Below the pieces are notes generated by a model. It saw nothing but the letters and a program-made list of their open reading frames with translations. It did not search any database and was not told the origin of the DNA. From assembly GCF_041729615.1 (NCBI RefSeq), contig NZ_CP154874.1:1183001-1247000 (forward strand): a DNA stretch of 64,000 nucleotides, in the 5' to 3' direction. The position numbers were made by a program, and so were the translations under genes. This DNA is from Pseudomonas alcaligenes. GTDB lineage: Bacteria > Pseudomonadota > Gammaproteobacteria > Pseudomonadales > Pseudomonadaceae. Of the stretch, positions 8,387-16,700 are shown one piece after another (the stretch's first letter is position 1; the number at the start of each line of letters is the position of its first letter).

Positions 8387-10342
8387 GTGCTCAAGACCCT
8401 CCTACTCGACCTCAGCGTCCGCAAGAAGCTCCTATGCGGGTTCGGCCTGGTGCTGCTGATCACCCTGGGCGTAGCCCTGACCAGCCAGAGGGCGCTGGAA
8501 AGCACCCTGTGGCGCTTCGACGTGTTGCTGCGGGTCAACCAGATCGACAGCACCCTGGCCCATGCCCGCCAGGACGAGAAGAACTTCATCCTGCGCGGCG
8601 ATGACAAGTACCTGCGCGAGGCGCTCAAGGCCATCGACGAGATCGACCGTCTGGTGGACGAGAGCCTGGCGGTGATGAGCCGCCCGGAAACCATCGCGCT
8701 GATGCAGGCGATCCGCACCGAGGCGACCGCCTACCGCCAGCAGCTGCAGGCCCTGGAACGCGCCAGTTCCGGTAATCGTGAAGCACAGGCCGCCATGGAG
8801 AAGGCCGCCCGTGAGGCCCTGGTGCAGTTCGACGAGCTGGAGCAGCGCCTGAACCAGGTCGCCGTCGAGCAGATCCGCCAGAGCGGCGACGAGAACAGCA
8901 TCCGCACCCTGGAATTCGCCAACCAAGCCAGCACCCTGGCCCGGCAGATGCTCGACGCCCGGCGCCACGAGAAGAACTTCATCATCAGCGGCGCGGCCGA
9001 ACATGCCCAGCGCCTGCAGAGCCAGTTCGACGGCCTGCAGCAGCTCGGCCAGGAACTGCGCGCCCAGCTGGACGACCCGGCCGCGCGTGCCGACATCGAT
9101 GCCGCCCTGCAGCAGCTCGACGTCTACCGCGGCGACTTCGAGCGCCTGCGTCAGGCCGTGGCGCAGCGCGATAGCAGCGAAAGCGACATGACCGAGCGCG
9201 CCCGCCTGGTCGCCAAGGCCTCGGCCGACTCCCTGGCCCTGCAGATGAAGACACTCGAGGAGGAAGCCAGCCAGGCCGAAGCCCTGCTGCTGAGCGCCAG
9301 CGTGATCGCCTTCATCATCGGCCTGGCCTGTGCCCTACTGATCACCCAGCTGATCGTGCGCCCCCTGCAGCAGGTGGTCGGCCTGGCGCGCAAGGTGGCC
9401 GAGGGCGACCTGTCGGAGAACATCGAGACGAGCCGGGGCGACGAGCTGGGCCAGCTGATGCAAGCCATGCAGGCCATGACCGAGAGCCTGCGCAACCTGC
9501 TGACCCGCCTGAGCAGCGGCATCGAGCAGCTGGCCACGGCGGCGGAGGAAATGTCCGCGGTGACCGAGCAGACCAGCGCCGGGGTCGCGCAGCAGCGCAT
9601 GGAGACCGAACAGGTGGCCACGGCGATGAACGAGATGACCGCCACCGTGCAGGATGTCGCGCGCAACGCCGAGGCCGCCGCCGGTTCCGCCGAGCAGGCC
9701 GACTACCAGGCGGCCCAGGGCAGCCACACCGTGCAGCAGGCCATCGCCCGCATCGAGAACCTGGCGCAGAGCATCGAGCAGTCGGCCGGCTCCATCGAGC
9801 GCCTGAAGCAGGACAGCAACAACATCGGCACCGTGCTCGACGTGATCAAGAGCATTGCCGAGCAGACCAACCTGCTGGCGCTCAATGCGGCCATCGAGGC
9901 GGCCCGCGCCGGCGAGGCCGGACGCGGCTTCGCCGTGGTGGCCGACGAGGTACGCGCGCTGGCACGTCGCACCCAGGAATCGACCGCGGAGATCGAGGGC
10001 CTGATCAGCACCCTGCAGAGCGGTGCCGAAGGCGCGGTGCAGACCATGGGCCAGAGCCGCGAGCAGGCCGGCGACACCGTGACCGCCGCCCGCCAGGCCG
10101 GCGAGGCGCTGCAGGCGATCAACCTGGCGGTGTCGAATATCCAGCAGATGAACCAGCAGATCGCCACCGCCGCAGAACAGCAGAGCTCGGTGGCCGAGGA
10201 GATCAACCGCAGCGTGTCCAGCATCCGCGATGTGGCCGAGCAGTCGGCCGCGGCCACCGAGGAAACCTCGGCCGCCAGCGTCGACCTGGCGCGCCTGGGT
10301 GGCGAGCTGCAGACCCTGGTCAACCGTTTCAAGCTAGCCTGA
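8387..10342 (+). CDS. methyl-accepting chemotaxis protein with HBM sensor domain
   Basis: A 651-residue chemoreceptor. A first membrane helix (about residues 14-34) is followed by a periplasmic helical bimodular (HBM) domain marked by the two repeats [10 protein letters not shown] and HEKNFIISG, a second membrane helix near residue 310, a HAMP domain, and the cytoplasmic signalling hairpin with tip [22 protein letters not shown] domains of known Pseudomonas receptors bind small organic acids or polyamines. The GTG at 8387 is chosen because AGAGGA lies seven bases upstream; a TTG at 8366 has none. No CheR-binding pentapeptide ends the protein (it ends NRFKLA). Confidence 0.92.
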   Translation: MLKTLLLDLSVRKKLLCGFGLVLLITLGVALTSQRALESTLWRFDVLLRVNQIDSTLAHARQDEKNFILRGDDKYLREALKAIDEIDRLVDESLAVMSRPETIALMQAIRTEATAYRQQLQALERASSGNREAQAAMEKAAREALVQFDELEQRLNQVAVEQIRQSGDENSIRTLEFANQASTLARQMLDARRHEKNFIISGAAEHAQRLQSQFDGLQQLGQELRAQLDDPAARADIDAALQQLDVYRGDFERLRQAVAQRDSSESDMTERARLVAKASADSLALQMKTLEEEASQAEALLLSASVIAFIIGLACALLITQLIVRPLQQVVGLARKVAEGDLSENIETSRGDELGQLMQAMQAMTESLRNLLTRLSSGIEQLATAAEEMSAVTEQTSAGVAQQRMETEQVATAMNEMTATVQDVARNAEAAAGSAEQADYQAAQGSHTVQQAIARIENLAQSIEQSAGSIERLKQDSNNIGTVLDVIKSIAEQTNLLALNAAIEAARAGEAGRGFAVVADEVRALARRTQESTAEIEGLISTLQSGAEGAVQTMGQSREQAGDTVTAARQAGEALQAINLAVSNIQQMNQQIATAAEQQSSVAEEINRSVSSIRDVAEQSAAATEETSAASVDLARLGGELQTLVNRFKLA

Positions 10343-10349
10343 GGCGAGC

Positions 10350-12671
10350 TCAGTCGTCGACGCGGAACTCCACCCGCGCCGTCGCCCCGCTCTGGTCGAG
10401 CAGGCTGAGCTGGTAGAGCCCGGTCGCCTCGAGCTTCTGCTCGAGGCTCTCGCCCGGCTGGCTCTCGCCCAGCGGCGCGCCATTGAGGAACCACCAGCGC
10501 GTGCCGCTGCCGCCCAGGGCCGAGAGGCTCAGGCGCAGCGGCCCGGCATTGCCGGCCGGGCGGCGCAGGCGGTCACCCTCGCGCACCCCGACGATGGACA
10601 GCGGCGCCGCCGGTGGCGGCAGCGCGGGCGGACAGCTGGCGGAGACCGCCGGCAGGCGCGCGGCGCGCCGCTCGCGGCGTGGCAGCCAGGGTTCCAGCGG
10701 CGCCGGCCACAGGGCGATCTGGCTTTCCCGTGCGCCTTCGCAGCTGGCCGCCACCTGCCGGCCATGCGCATCCAGCCAGACACGCTGGCTCAAGCCCAGC
10801 CCCAGCGGCTGGTCGGCCGCCTGCAGGGTCGGCGGCACGGTGCCGTCGAGGGTCCAGGCAAAACGCTGGCGCCGGCAGTTGGGGTCGTCGCGGGCCAGCG
10901 CCTGGCCCAGCGGCCAGCAGATCGCCGCCACGCCGATGCTCGCCGGCACCTCCTGTGGCGGCGGCACCAGGCCGCGCTGGCGGTCGCGGTTGACCAATAG
11001 GTCGTGCACCTGCAGCAGCAATGGTGCGGCCGAGGCCAGGCCGAACTGGCCGGGCACCGGCGTGCCGTCCGGGCGGCCGATCCACACGCCGATCAGGTGG
11101 CGCGGACCGACGCCGATCGCCCAGGCATCGCGGAAGCCGTAGCTGGTGCCGGTCTTCCAGGCCAATACGGGACGCTGCACCAGCTCGGCGCGCGGGTCAC
11201 GGTCCGGCCGCGCCTGCCCGGCAAGTATGCGCCGCACCACCCAGGCCGCGCCGGGCGAGAGCAGACGTCGCTCGTGCAGCGCGTCCTGCGGTTGCAGCCG
11301 TGGCCGCGCGGCCACCCCGCCACGGGCGAAGGCGCTGTAGCCGGCCAGCAGTTCTTCCAGGCGGCTGCCGGCGCCACCGAGGATCAGCGCCAGGTTCGGC
11401 TCGGCGCCGGCCGGCAGCGCCAACGGCACCCCGGCGCCGCGCAGCTCGCCGGCGAAGCGCTTGGGTCCATAGGCTTCCAGCAGCTGCACGGCAGGCAGGT
11501 TGAGCGAGGTGGCCAGCGCTTCGCTGGCCGATACCGGGCCGGTGAAACCGGCGGCGAAGTTGCCCGGCCGGTAGTCACCGTAGCGCCGCGGCACGTCCTG
11601 CAGCAGCGATTCGGAGTGGATCAGCCCGGCGTCCATGGCCAGGCCATAGAGGAACGGTTTGAGCGTGGAGCCGGGCGAGCGCTGGGCGCGGATCATGTCG
11701 ACATGGCCGTAGCGCTTGTCATCCCCGACATCCAGCGAACCGAGGTAGGCGCGCACCGCCATGCTCTCGCTGTCGACCACCAGGATGGCCGCCGAAGTGC
11801 GCTCCGGCAGGCGCGCGCGCCAGCCCAGCAGCAGGTCCTCCAGCCGTCGCTGCAGATTGGCATCGAGGGTGGTGCGGATCAGCGGCGGGCTGCCCGCCAC
11901 GTTCAGCCGTCGTGCCAGCAGCGGCGCCAGGTTGGGCTCCTGGCGCGGCGCCAGCAGCACCGGCTCCTGCAACGCCTCGTCCACCGCCGACTGTGGCCAT
12001 TGCGCGAACTGTGCCAGGCGCCGCAGCACCTTGTCGCGCGCGGCCTGGGCACGCTCGGGGTGGCGGTCCGGGCGCAGCCGGCTGGGCGCCTGCGGTAGCA
12101 CGGCAAGCAGCGCGGCCTCTGCGCGGGTCAGCTGGCTTGGCGGCTTGCCCAGGTAGGCCCAGCTGGCCGCCGCCACGCCCTGCAGGGTGCCGCCAAAGGG
12201 CGCGCGGTTGAGGTAGAGGGCGAGGATCTCGTCCTTGGACAGGTGCCACTCCAGCTGCAGGGTGCGCCACAGCTGCTTGAACTTGCCGGCGAGGGTCCGC
12301 TGGTGCGGATCGAGCAGGCGCGCCACCTGCATCGACAGAGTGCTGCCACCGGACAGCACGCGCCCGCCGGACAGGTTCTGCCAGGCAGCACGCCCCAGGG
12401 CCAGCGGGTTGACCCCGGGGTGCTGGTAGAACCAGCGGTCCTCATAGGTCAGCAGCGCCTCGAGGTAGTAGGGCGAGACCTCGTCCGTGGTCACCGGGTA
12501 GCGCCACACGCCTTCGGCATCGGCGAAGCGCCACAGCGGCGTGCCGTCCTCGGCCAGCACCACGCGGGCCAGGCCGTCCTCCGGCAAGGGCAGCGGGAAC
12601 AGGCGGTCGGCCAGCCACAGCAGGGCCAGCGGCAGGGCGATCAGCGCCAGCCTGCGCCGCCAGCGCTTCAT
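10350..12671 (-). CDS. pbpC: penicillin-binding protein 1C
   Basis: A bifunctional class A penicillin-binding protein of 773 residues. One N-terminal membrane anchor precedes a GT51 glycosyltransferase domain (EDRWFYQHPGVNP; GGSTLSMQVARLL), a transpeptidase domain with nucleophile Ser335 in STLK, SLN and KTG (Lys506), and a C-terminal BiPBP_C domain. It polymerises and may cross-link peptidoglycan in the periplasm. The start MKRWRRR follows a GAGGG; an ATG nine codons upstream lies ahead of that site. In many bacteria pbpC pairs with a periplasmic alpha-2-macroglobulin, and here that gene follows on the same strand side of the cluster. Confidence 0.95.
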   Translation of the reverse strand: MKRWRRRLALIALPLALLWLADRLFPLPLPEDGLARVVLAEDGTPLWRFADAEGVWRYPVTTDEVSPYYLEALLTYEDRWFYQHPGVNPLALGRAAWQNLSGGRVLSGGSTLSMQVARLLDPHQRTLAGKFKQLWRTLQLEWHLSKDEILALYLNRAPFGGTLQGVAAASWAYLGKPPSQLTRAEAALLAVLPQAPSRLRPDRHPERAQAARDKVLRRLAQFAQWPQSAVDEALQEPVLLAPRQEPNLAPLLARRLNVAGSPPLIRTTLDANLQRRLEDLLLGWRARLPERTSAAILVVDSESMAVRAYLGSLDVGDDKRYGHVDMIRAQRSPGSTLKPFLYGLAMDAGLIHSESLLQDVPRRYGDYRPGNFAAGFTGPVSASEALATSLNLPAVQLLEAYGPKRFAGELRGAGVPLALPAGAEPNLALILGGAGSRLEELLAGYSAFARGGVAARPRLQPQDALHERRLLSPGAAWVVRRILAGQARPDRDPRAELVQRPVLAWKTGTSYGFRDAWAIGVGPRHLIGVWIGRPDGTPVPGQFGLASAAPLLLQVHDLLVNRDRQRGLVPPPQEVPASIGVAAICWPLGQALARDDPNCRRQRFAWTLDGTVPPTLQAADQPLGLGLSQRVWLDAHGRQVAASCEGARESQIALWPAPLEPWLPRRERRAARLPAVSASCPPALPPPAAPLSIVGVREGDRLRRPAGNAGPLRLSLSALGGSGTRWWFLNGAPLGESQPGESLEQKLEATGLYQLSLLDQSGATARVEFRVDD

Positions 12672-12751
12672 CGCCGGCCCTCGCTGCGCGAGGGGCATCG
12701 GCTATGGCATGCTGCGCGGCAACCCTTACCGGCCCTGCGGATATTCATACC

Positions 12752-13042
12752 TTGATCCAAGACTTCTTCGAATGGCTGGGCCATGCCCTCGGCACCCTGA
12801 TCCGTTTCATCGTCGACGCCCTCAGCGGCTTCTTCGGCCTGTTCGCCGACATCGGCCGCAGCTTCCTCGACGGCCTGGCCAGCGCACTGGGCACCGACGT
12901 CGGCCTGCTCAGCATCGTCGCCATGGTCTGCGGCCTGTTGCTGCTCTATGCCGCCGTCCGCGCCGGCATGCGCAAGGCCTTCGTGCGCATGGTGGTCTAT
13001 GGGTTGCTGGGGTTGTGGTTGTTGAGTTTGATCGTGAGTTGA
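12752..13042 (+). CDS. small hypothetical membrane protein
   Basis: About 96 residues reading LIQDFFEWLGHALG at the N-terminus. It has an amphipathic region, then a clear hydrophobic helix (LLSIVAMVCGLLLLYAAV) and a second at the C-terminus (VYGLLGLWLLSLIVS) separated by basic residues. The start is uncertain: TTG at 12752 is preferred because upstream in-frame sequence from ATG 12704 overlaps probable promoter DNA and looks non-coding. It is divergent from pbpC with an 80-bp spacer. No function recognised. Confidence 0.5.
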   Translation: MIQDFFEWLGHALGTLIRFIVDALSGFFGLFADIGRSFLDGLASALGTDVGLLSIVAMVCGLLLLYAAVRAGMRKAFVRMVVYGLLGLWLLSLIVS

Positions 13043-13049
13043 AGCCCTA

Positions 13050-13184
13050 CCCTCTCCCCGGCCCTCTCCCGTGAACGGGAGAGGGAGCAGTCCGCGCAGG
13101 GACCATTGACTGTCGTCACCCCTCGCCCACTTGTGGGGGCACGCCAAGTGGAGAGGGGCCGGGGCGGCCCGCGTAGGGAGAGGG
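13050..13184. repeat. CCCTCTCCC palindromic repeat cluster, 3' side of DUF559 gene
   Basis: The first unit (13050-13085) is box plus hairpin (GGGAGAGGG arm, loop GTGAAC). The second (13119-13184) is a variant with a longer inverted repeat, CCCCTCgCCCACTTG against CAAGTGGaGAGGGG, followed by a box AGGGAGAGGG. The last codons of the DUF559 gene are read out of this second unit. Confidence 0.7.
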
Positions 13185-13511
13185 ACCAACCTCCAGACGA
13201 ATCCGCTCCAGCACCGCCTCCATCTCACGCAGTACCTGATGGTTCCAGAAGCGCAGCACCCGATAACCTCGCTCGCTTAGATACTGATCCCGCTCGCGGT
13301 CCTGATCGGCCTGTTCCATATGCTGCCCACCGTCCAACTCGATTACCAGAAAGTACTCCAGGCAGACGAAATCGACTATGTAGCGACCTACGGGTTTCTG
13401 TCGTTTGAACTTGAGGCCCATGAAACGATGGGCGCGCAGCTGATACCAGAGCCGCGCTTCGGCGTCTGTCATATGGGTTCGCAGCGTCTTGGCGTTTTCC
13501 CTCAGCCCCAT
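13116..13511 (-). CDS. DUF559 endonuclease-domain protein
   Basis: A 131-residue protein of the DUF559 family, related to very-short-patch-repair type PD-(D/E)XK nucleases. Seen: AEARLWYQLRAHRFMGLKFKRQ, then GRYIVDFVCLEYFLVIELDGGQH, with the Asp and Glu of the fold, and GYRVLRFWNHQVL. The start MGLREN follows AAGGAGG. The last 23 or so residues are Pro/Gly-rich and encoded by a palindromic repeat unit, so the family domain ends near residue 108. The gene is flanked on both sides by the same repeat. Family members are widespread but their biological role is not established. Confidence 0.85.
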   Translation of the reverse strand: MGLRENAKTLRTHMTDAEARLWYQLRAHRFMGLKFKRQKPVGRYIVDFVCLEYFLVIELDGGQHMEQADQDRERDQYLSERGYRVLRFWNHQVLREMEAVLERIRLEVGPSPYAGRPGPSPLGVPPQVGEG

Positions 13512-13533
13512 GGGAGCCTCCTTGCTCCTGCTG

Positions 13534-13571
13534 CCCTCTCCCCCGCCCCTCTCCCGCGAGCGGGAGAGGGG
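13534..13571. repeat. CCCTCTCCC palindromic repeat unit, 5' side of DUF559 gene
   Basis: Box CCCTCTCCC then hairpin CCCCTCTCCC-GCGAGC-GGGAGAGGGG, 23 bases upstream of the DUF559 start codon on the other side of its ribosome-binding site. It pairs with the oppositely oriented unit at 13681-13717. Confidence 0.75.
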
Positions 13572-13680
13572 TGACTCCATCTCGGCTCCCTGCACGCACC
13601 TGCCACTCCAACATCGTCCTCTGGCCCCTGGACGTGTGAGTTCGTAGGACAACCCCGTACTAACCTCCCGCACGGCCAGT

Positions 13681-13717
13681 CCCCTCTCCCGTTTACGGGA
13701 GAGGGCTAGGGAGAGGG
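13681..13717. repeat. CCCTCTCCC palindromic repeat unit after the alpha-2-macroglobulin gene
   Basis: Hairpin CCCCTCTCCC-GTTTAC-GGGAGAGGG followed by box AGGGAGAGGG. It is nearly identical to the unit at 1383-1420. It ends seven bases before the stop codon of the alpha-2-macroglobulin gene. Confidence 0.75.
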
Positions 13718-13723
13718 TGCTGT

Positions 13724-16700
13724 TCAGCGCTCCCTCACCACCAGTTGCGCCGGCGCCGCCCCCACCGCGTTCCACGCCGGGCGGTACATCGACTCGACCT
13801 GAGGCGGCGGTACCCGGTAGCTGCCGGGGGTGACGGCGCGGGCCAGGTACAGCAGGTGGGTGGTGTCGTAGCCATTGACGTCGACGGCGGCGACGAAGCG
13901 GTCGTCGCGGAACTCCTGGTGCTTGATCGCCGCATTCTGCATCGCCTTCTGCCACTCCTTCACCGCGCTGCTGGCGTCGTCCAGGCTGGCAGCGCTCTGC
14001 GCCAGGTTCTGGTTTTCCAACTCCAGGCCGGCCGGCAGCAGGTCCACCACCAGGGCGTCGGGCACGCGCTCCTCGGCGCGCACCGCCAGGTGCACCAGCA
14101 CCAGCTGGCCGCTGGCCAGGTTACCGAGGTCCAGCGGACGACCGTCGAGGCCGTAGAAGCCGCGCTCGATGCTGAGGTTGTTGCCGCGCGCGGCCGGCGC
14201 CTGGGTCGGGTAGCCGGAGATGGTCAGCTGCTGGTAGAGCTTGTCGGCGAAGCCGGTGCTCAGGCTCAGCGGCTCGCTCAGGCTGGCGCCGTCCAGTTTG
14301 ACCGCCGGCTGCGCGTTGCTCAGCTCGCGCACCTGGCCGCCGGCTTCGAGCACGGCGTTCCAGCTCTTCTCCGGGGTCTTGATCAGGCCGCGGCCGGCGA
14401 GGAACAGGGCGTTGCGCTCCTGGGTCGACAGGTAGTCCTGCAGCGCGCGCTCCTCGGCCAGGCTGAACAGCAGCTGGTCACGGCTGCCGGCGGCCAGGTC
14501 GTTCTCTTCCAGCAGGGCGTAGATCAGCGCCTGGTCGCGCAGCGGGCTGCCGTAGTCGGCCAGCCACTCCTGGCGCTGGCGGCCGAGTCCCAGACCGAGG
14601 GCCAGGGCCTCGTCGGCGCGCGGCTTGTCGCCCATCTTCTGCAGGGCCACGGCCAGCTGCACCAGCGGCAGGCCGGACTTGGCGTCGGCGCGGCGGTCGT
14701 ACAGCGCGCGCAGGCTGCCCAGCGGCGCCTGCTGACTGCGCGCCAGCACCAGGCCGGCGTAGGCCTGCACGGCGAAGCGGGTGTGGTCGAGGTTGTCGCT
14801 GTAGCCAACGTCGACCAGCTGGCGATCCTGCAGATAGCGCAGCAGGCGTTCACTGGCCTTCTCCAGCGCCTCCGGCGGCACGGCGAAACCCTGCTCGCGG
14901 GCGCGCAGGAGGAAGTCGGTGACGTAGGCGGTCAGCCAATACTCTTCCTCGCTGTCCGAGCCCCACAGGCCGAAGCTGCCGTTGTAGCGCTGCATGCCCA
15001 GCAGACGCTCGATGCCGATCTCGATGGAGTTGCGCCGCTGCTCGTCCGGCTCACCCTCCAGGCCGAGCTTCTGCAGCGTCGCCGCGTCGGCGTAGAGCGA
15101 GGGGTACAGGCCGCTGGTGGTCTGCTCCAGGCAGCCATAGGGGTAGGCCCTGAGCGCCTGGATCTGCTCGGCCAGGTTCAGCGGCGGGCGGCTGGAGACG
15201 CTGAGCAGCGCCTCGCGCCCGGCCGGCTCGAAGGCCGCCAGGGTGCCAGCCGGCAGCTGCCAGCTGTCGCCCTGCAGCACGCTGCGCAGGTGCCGCTGCT
15301 GCGCCGGCCAGGCCGAGCGCACGCCGATGCGCCACTCGCGGGCGAAGGCCGGCAGGTTCTCGCCCGGCAGGCTCAGGCCGTTGACCTTGACCCGCAGCAC
15401 GCCGGTGCCATAGCCGCCGGCCGCGCGGACCGGAATGCGCAGGGTGTGGCGCTGGGCCTGGTCGAGGGCCAGTGGCGCGCTATGGCCGGCGGGGTCCGCC
15501 AGGCTCAGCTGGCCTTCGGCCTCGATCTGCACCTCGAGTTTCTGTGCAGCACCGGACAGGTTGGTCAGGTCCAGGGCCACGCTGGTCTCGTCGCCACCGG
15601 CGAGGAAGCGCGGCGCCGACAGCTCGGCCACCAGCGGCGCGGCCACCACCGTCTTGCCCTCGCCCATGCCGTAGCGCTCGTCGGTCCAGGCCTGGGCCAT
15701 CAGGCGCAGTTCGCCGTTGAAGTCGGGGATGTCCAGGCTGACGTCGCCTTCGCCCTGGGCGTTCAGCTCAATCGGCACGCTCTGCAAAGCGACTATGGTG
15801 ACGCTGGTGTCCGGACGCTTGCCGCCCTTGGCCAGCGCCGCGTCGCCACCGAAGGCCAGCTTGGCCAGGCGCCCCTGGCCGGCCTCGATCAGCTGGCCGT
15901 AGACATCGAGCTGGTCGACGCCATAGGCCTTGCGGCCGAACAGCTCGACGAACGGATCGGGCGTCTGGTATTCGGTGATATTGAGGATGCCGACGTCCAC
16001 CGCCGCCACCAGCACGTTGACCTTCTGCGGAATGCTGCCGTCGGCGTTCTTCGCCTGCACCTTGACCTTCAGCGGCTGCTGCGGACGCATCTTCTCCGGT
16101 GCGGTCAGGCTGACCTGCAGCTGGCGTGGCGCGCGGTCGAACGGCAGGTGCAGCAGGCCCACGGCGCGCTTGGGCGTGGCGCCCGCCTTGCGTTCGCCGG
16201 GGCGGATGACCAGGGCGCTGACGTACAGGTCATGCCGCGCCCACTCCTTGGCCAGCGGGATGTCGAAACTCTTGCCCTCGGCGGGCACCTCGATCTCCTG
16301 CCACCACAGCGGGCCGTCGCTGGACTCGACCATCAGGTAGCCGCTGCCACCGGCCGGCGGGGTGACGGTGACCTGGGCCGTGTCGCCGGCGCCATAGGCC
16401 GGCTTGTCCAGCGCCAGCTTGACCTGGTCCGGGCGTACCGCGCCGCCCTCGGTGTTGTCCTGCCAGGAGTAGCCGGCCCAGAAGCGCAGGCTGCTGGTGA
16501 GGCCGGTCTGGGGGTCGGTCACCTCGACGCGATAGGGGCCCCACTCCACCGGGAAGCTGACCCTGGCGGTGCCGCCGGCGGCGACCTGGATGCTCTCCTC
16601 GCCCAGGTTGAGGAACTTCTCGTTGTAGTGGTAGTTCCAGCCCTCGCTCTCCGAGAAGCTCCAGTAGTAGTCGCGACGCTCGCGGATCAGACGCACCTGC

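Noticed and set aside
12704..12751. Upstream ATG extension of the small membrane protein
   Set aside because: The added residues (MACCAATLTG...) look non-coding and overlap the probable promoter region opposite pbpC; kept only as an alternative start.
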